Source of the DNA: Caprimulgus europaeus
Lineage: Eukaryota; Chordata; Aves; Caprimulgiformes; Caprimulgidae
Assembly (NCBI GenBank): GCA_907165065.1
Contig: OU015524.1
Location: forward strand, 40,677,295 to 40,741,294
Length of the DNA: 64,000 nucleotides
Direction of reading: 5' to 3'
Part shown: in pieces, positions 63,501-64,000 of the stretch
How positions within the stretch are numbered: the stretch's first letter is position 1
Layout of the letters: every line of letters begins with the position of its first letter
The notes under the pieces: generated by a model
What the model was told of the DNA's origin: nothing
What the model saw: only the letters and a program-made list of their open reading frames with translations
The model's database searches: none
Translations under genes and position numbers: made by a program

Positions 63501-63561
63501 TGATGAATTTGGTTTCTGATTAGTTCCTGTTCTCATGATACACCTGGTTTGTCTTTCCCTG
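60542..63561 (+). other. RGS7: RGS7 intron 2 (5' part), no exon seen
   Basis: AT-rich intronic sequence begins with GTAAGC. I see no coding exon, CpG cluster or recognised transposon before the LTR at 63562. Short low-complexity runs occur, such as T-rich tracts near 62950 and a (TTTG)n run at 63478-63501. Confidence 0.6.
63478..63501 (+). repeat. (TTTG)n microsatellite in RGS7 intron 2
   Basis: TTTTGTTTGTTTGTTTGTTT followed by a T-run, about 60 bp before the LTR. Confidence 0.8.
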
Positions 63562-64000
63562 TGTGATAGTTTCACTGGGCTAGCCCTTGGCTAGCAGCCG
63601 ACACAGCCGGTCACCCACTTCCCTCCCACCCCCAGGGAACAGGGGAGAGGACTGGGGGACAAGGGTAAGGAGACTCCTAGGTTGAGATAAGAACAATTTT
63701 AATAATAGAAATAAAATAAAACTTAAAATAATACTAATATTAAAATAGTAGTGATAATAACAGTAACAAAATCTGCAAATGAGTGATACACAGTATAACT
63801 GCTCACCACCCACTGACCAAGCCCGGCCCATTCCCAGATAATGATCCTAGAGGAACAGCAGTCCCAAAACAAAACTGCAATCCCAGAAGAGCCAGAACCT
63901 GAATGAAAGCCAGAGACAATACCGCGTTCTTCCACTCAACCCTTGTTAAGGTACTGAATATGATATGGTATGGAATATCTCTTAGGCATATCAAAATGTC
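63562..64000 (-). mobile_element. LTR of the same avian ERV family, cut by the window edge
   Basis: It starts TGTGATAGTTTCACTGGGCT and matches the 33.2-kb LTR along its length: shared AGATAAGAACAATTTTAATA, an AT-rich AATAATA block, GAGTGATACACAGT, TTCCCAGATAA and TATGGTATGGAATAT. ATTAAA on the minus strand gives the same inferred sense direction. The far end is outside the window, so a solo LTR and the edge of a longer provirus cannot be told apart. It lies in RGS7 intron 2, antisense to the gene. Confidence 0.8.

Noticed and set aside
1..64000. tRNA, rRNA, CRISPR array or bacterial-type operons
   Set aside because: No cloverleaf-forming A/B-box sequence, rRNA segment or regularly spaced repeat array was found by eye, and the window is vertebrate nuclear DNA.

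Overview
This window looks like nuclear DNA from a bird, most likely a neoavian one. The repeats show this: four CR1 LINE fragments with the typical avian 3' end (a CCTTCCAACC-type segment followed by ATTCTATGATT-type repeats) and LTRs of endogenous-retrovirus families that I recognise from many bird genomes. There are no bacterial-style operons, and most of the DNA is AT-rich and non-coding. Family names come from recognition of the sequence; no search was run.

Two protein-coding loci can be supported. (1) PIGM, the catalytic subunit of GPI mannosyltransferase I, is a complete single-exon gene on the minus strand (24119-25384, 421 residues). Its 5' half lies in a CpG island that continues upstream as the promoter. 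(2) The 5' end of RGS7, a neuronal regulator of G-protein signalling, is on the plus strand near the right edge. It has a CpG-island promoter (about 58.85-59.3 kb), a probable non-coding first exon ending at 59307, and a first coding exon (60430-60541) that encodes 26 residues starting MAQGNNYGQ and ends at a GTAAGC splice donor. The rest of RGS7 is beyond the window. The two genes are transcribed divergently with about 34 kb between them.

Layout: 1-8.5 kb has no recognised gene; 8.5-8.9 kb holds a CR1 tail; 9-23.5 kb is intergenic with small tandem duplications, an AT microsatellite, a 45-bp LTR scar and a larger LTR fragment; 23.5-26 kb is the PIGM locus; 26-32.7 kb is intergenic; 32.7-35.3 kb is a cluster of CR1, solo LTR and CR1; 35.3-48.2 kb is intergenic with long poly-T runs and an A/T inverted repeat; 48.2-50.9 kb is a decayed 2.7-kb CR1 with endonuclease and reverse transcriptase remnants; 51-58.8 kb is intergenic; 58.8-64 kb is the RGS7 promoter, first exons and intron, with another LTR running off the right edge.

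No undescribed multi-gene system is evident. The more interesting points are the PIGM-RGS7 neighbourhood (far apart on human chromosome 1), the LTR scar flanked by a perfect 5-bp duplication, 14-bp direct repeats around a CR1 insertion, a G-quadruplex and CAG cluster plus a short uORF at the RGS7 promoter, and a possible dilysine retrieval signal on PIGM.
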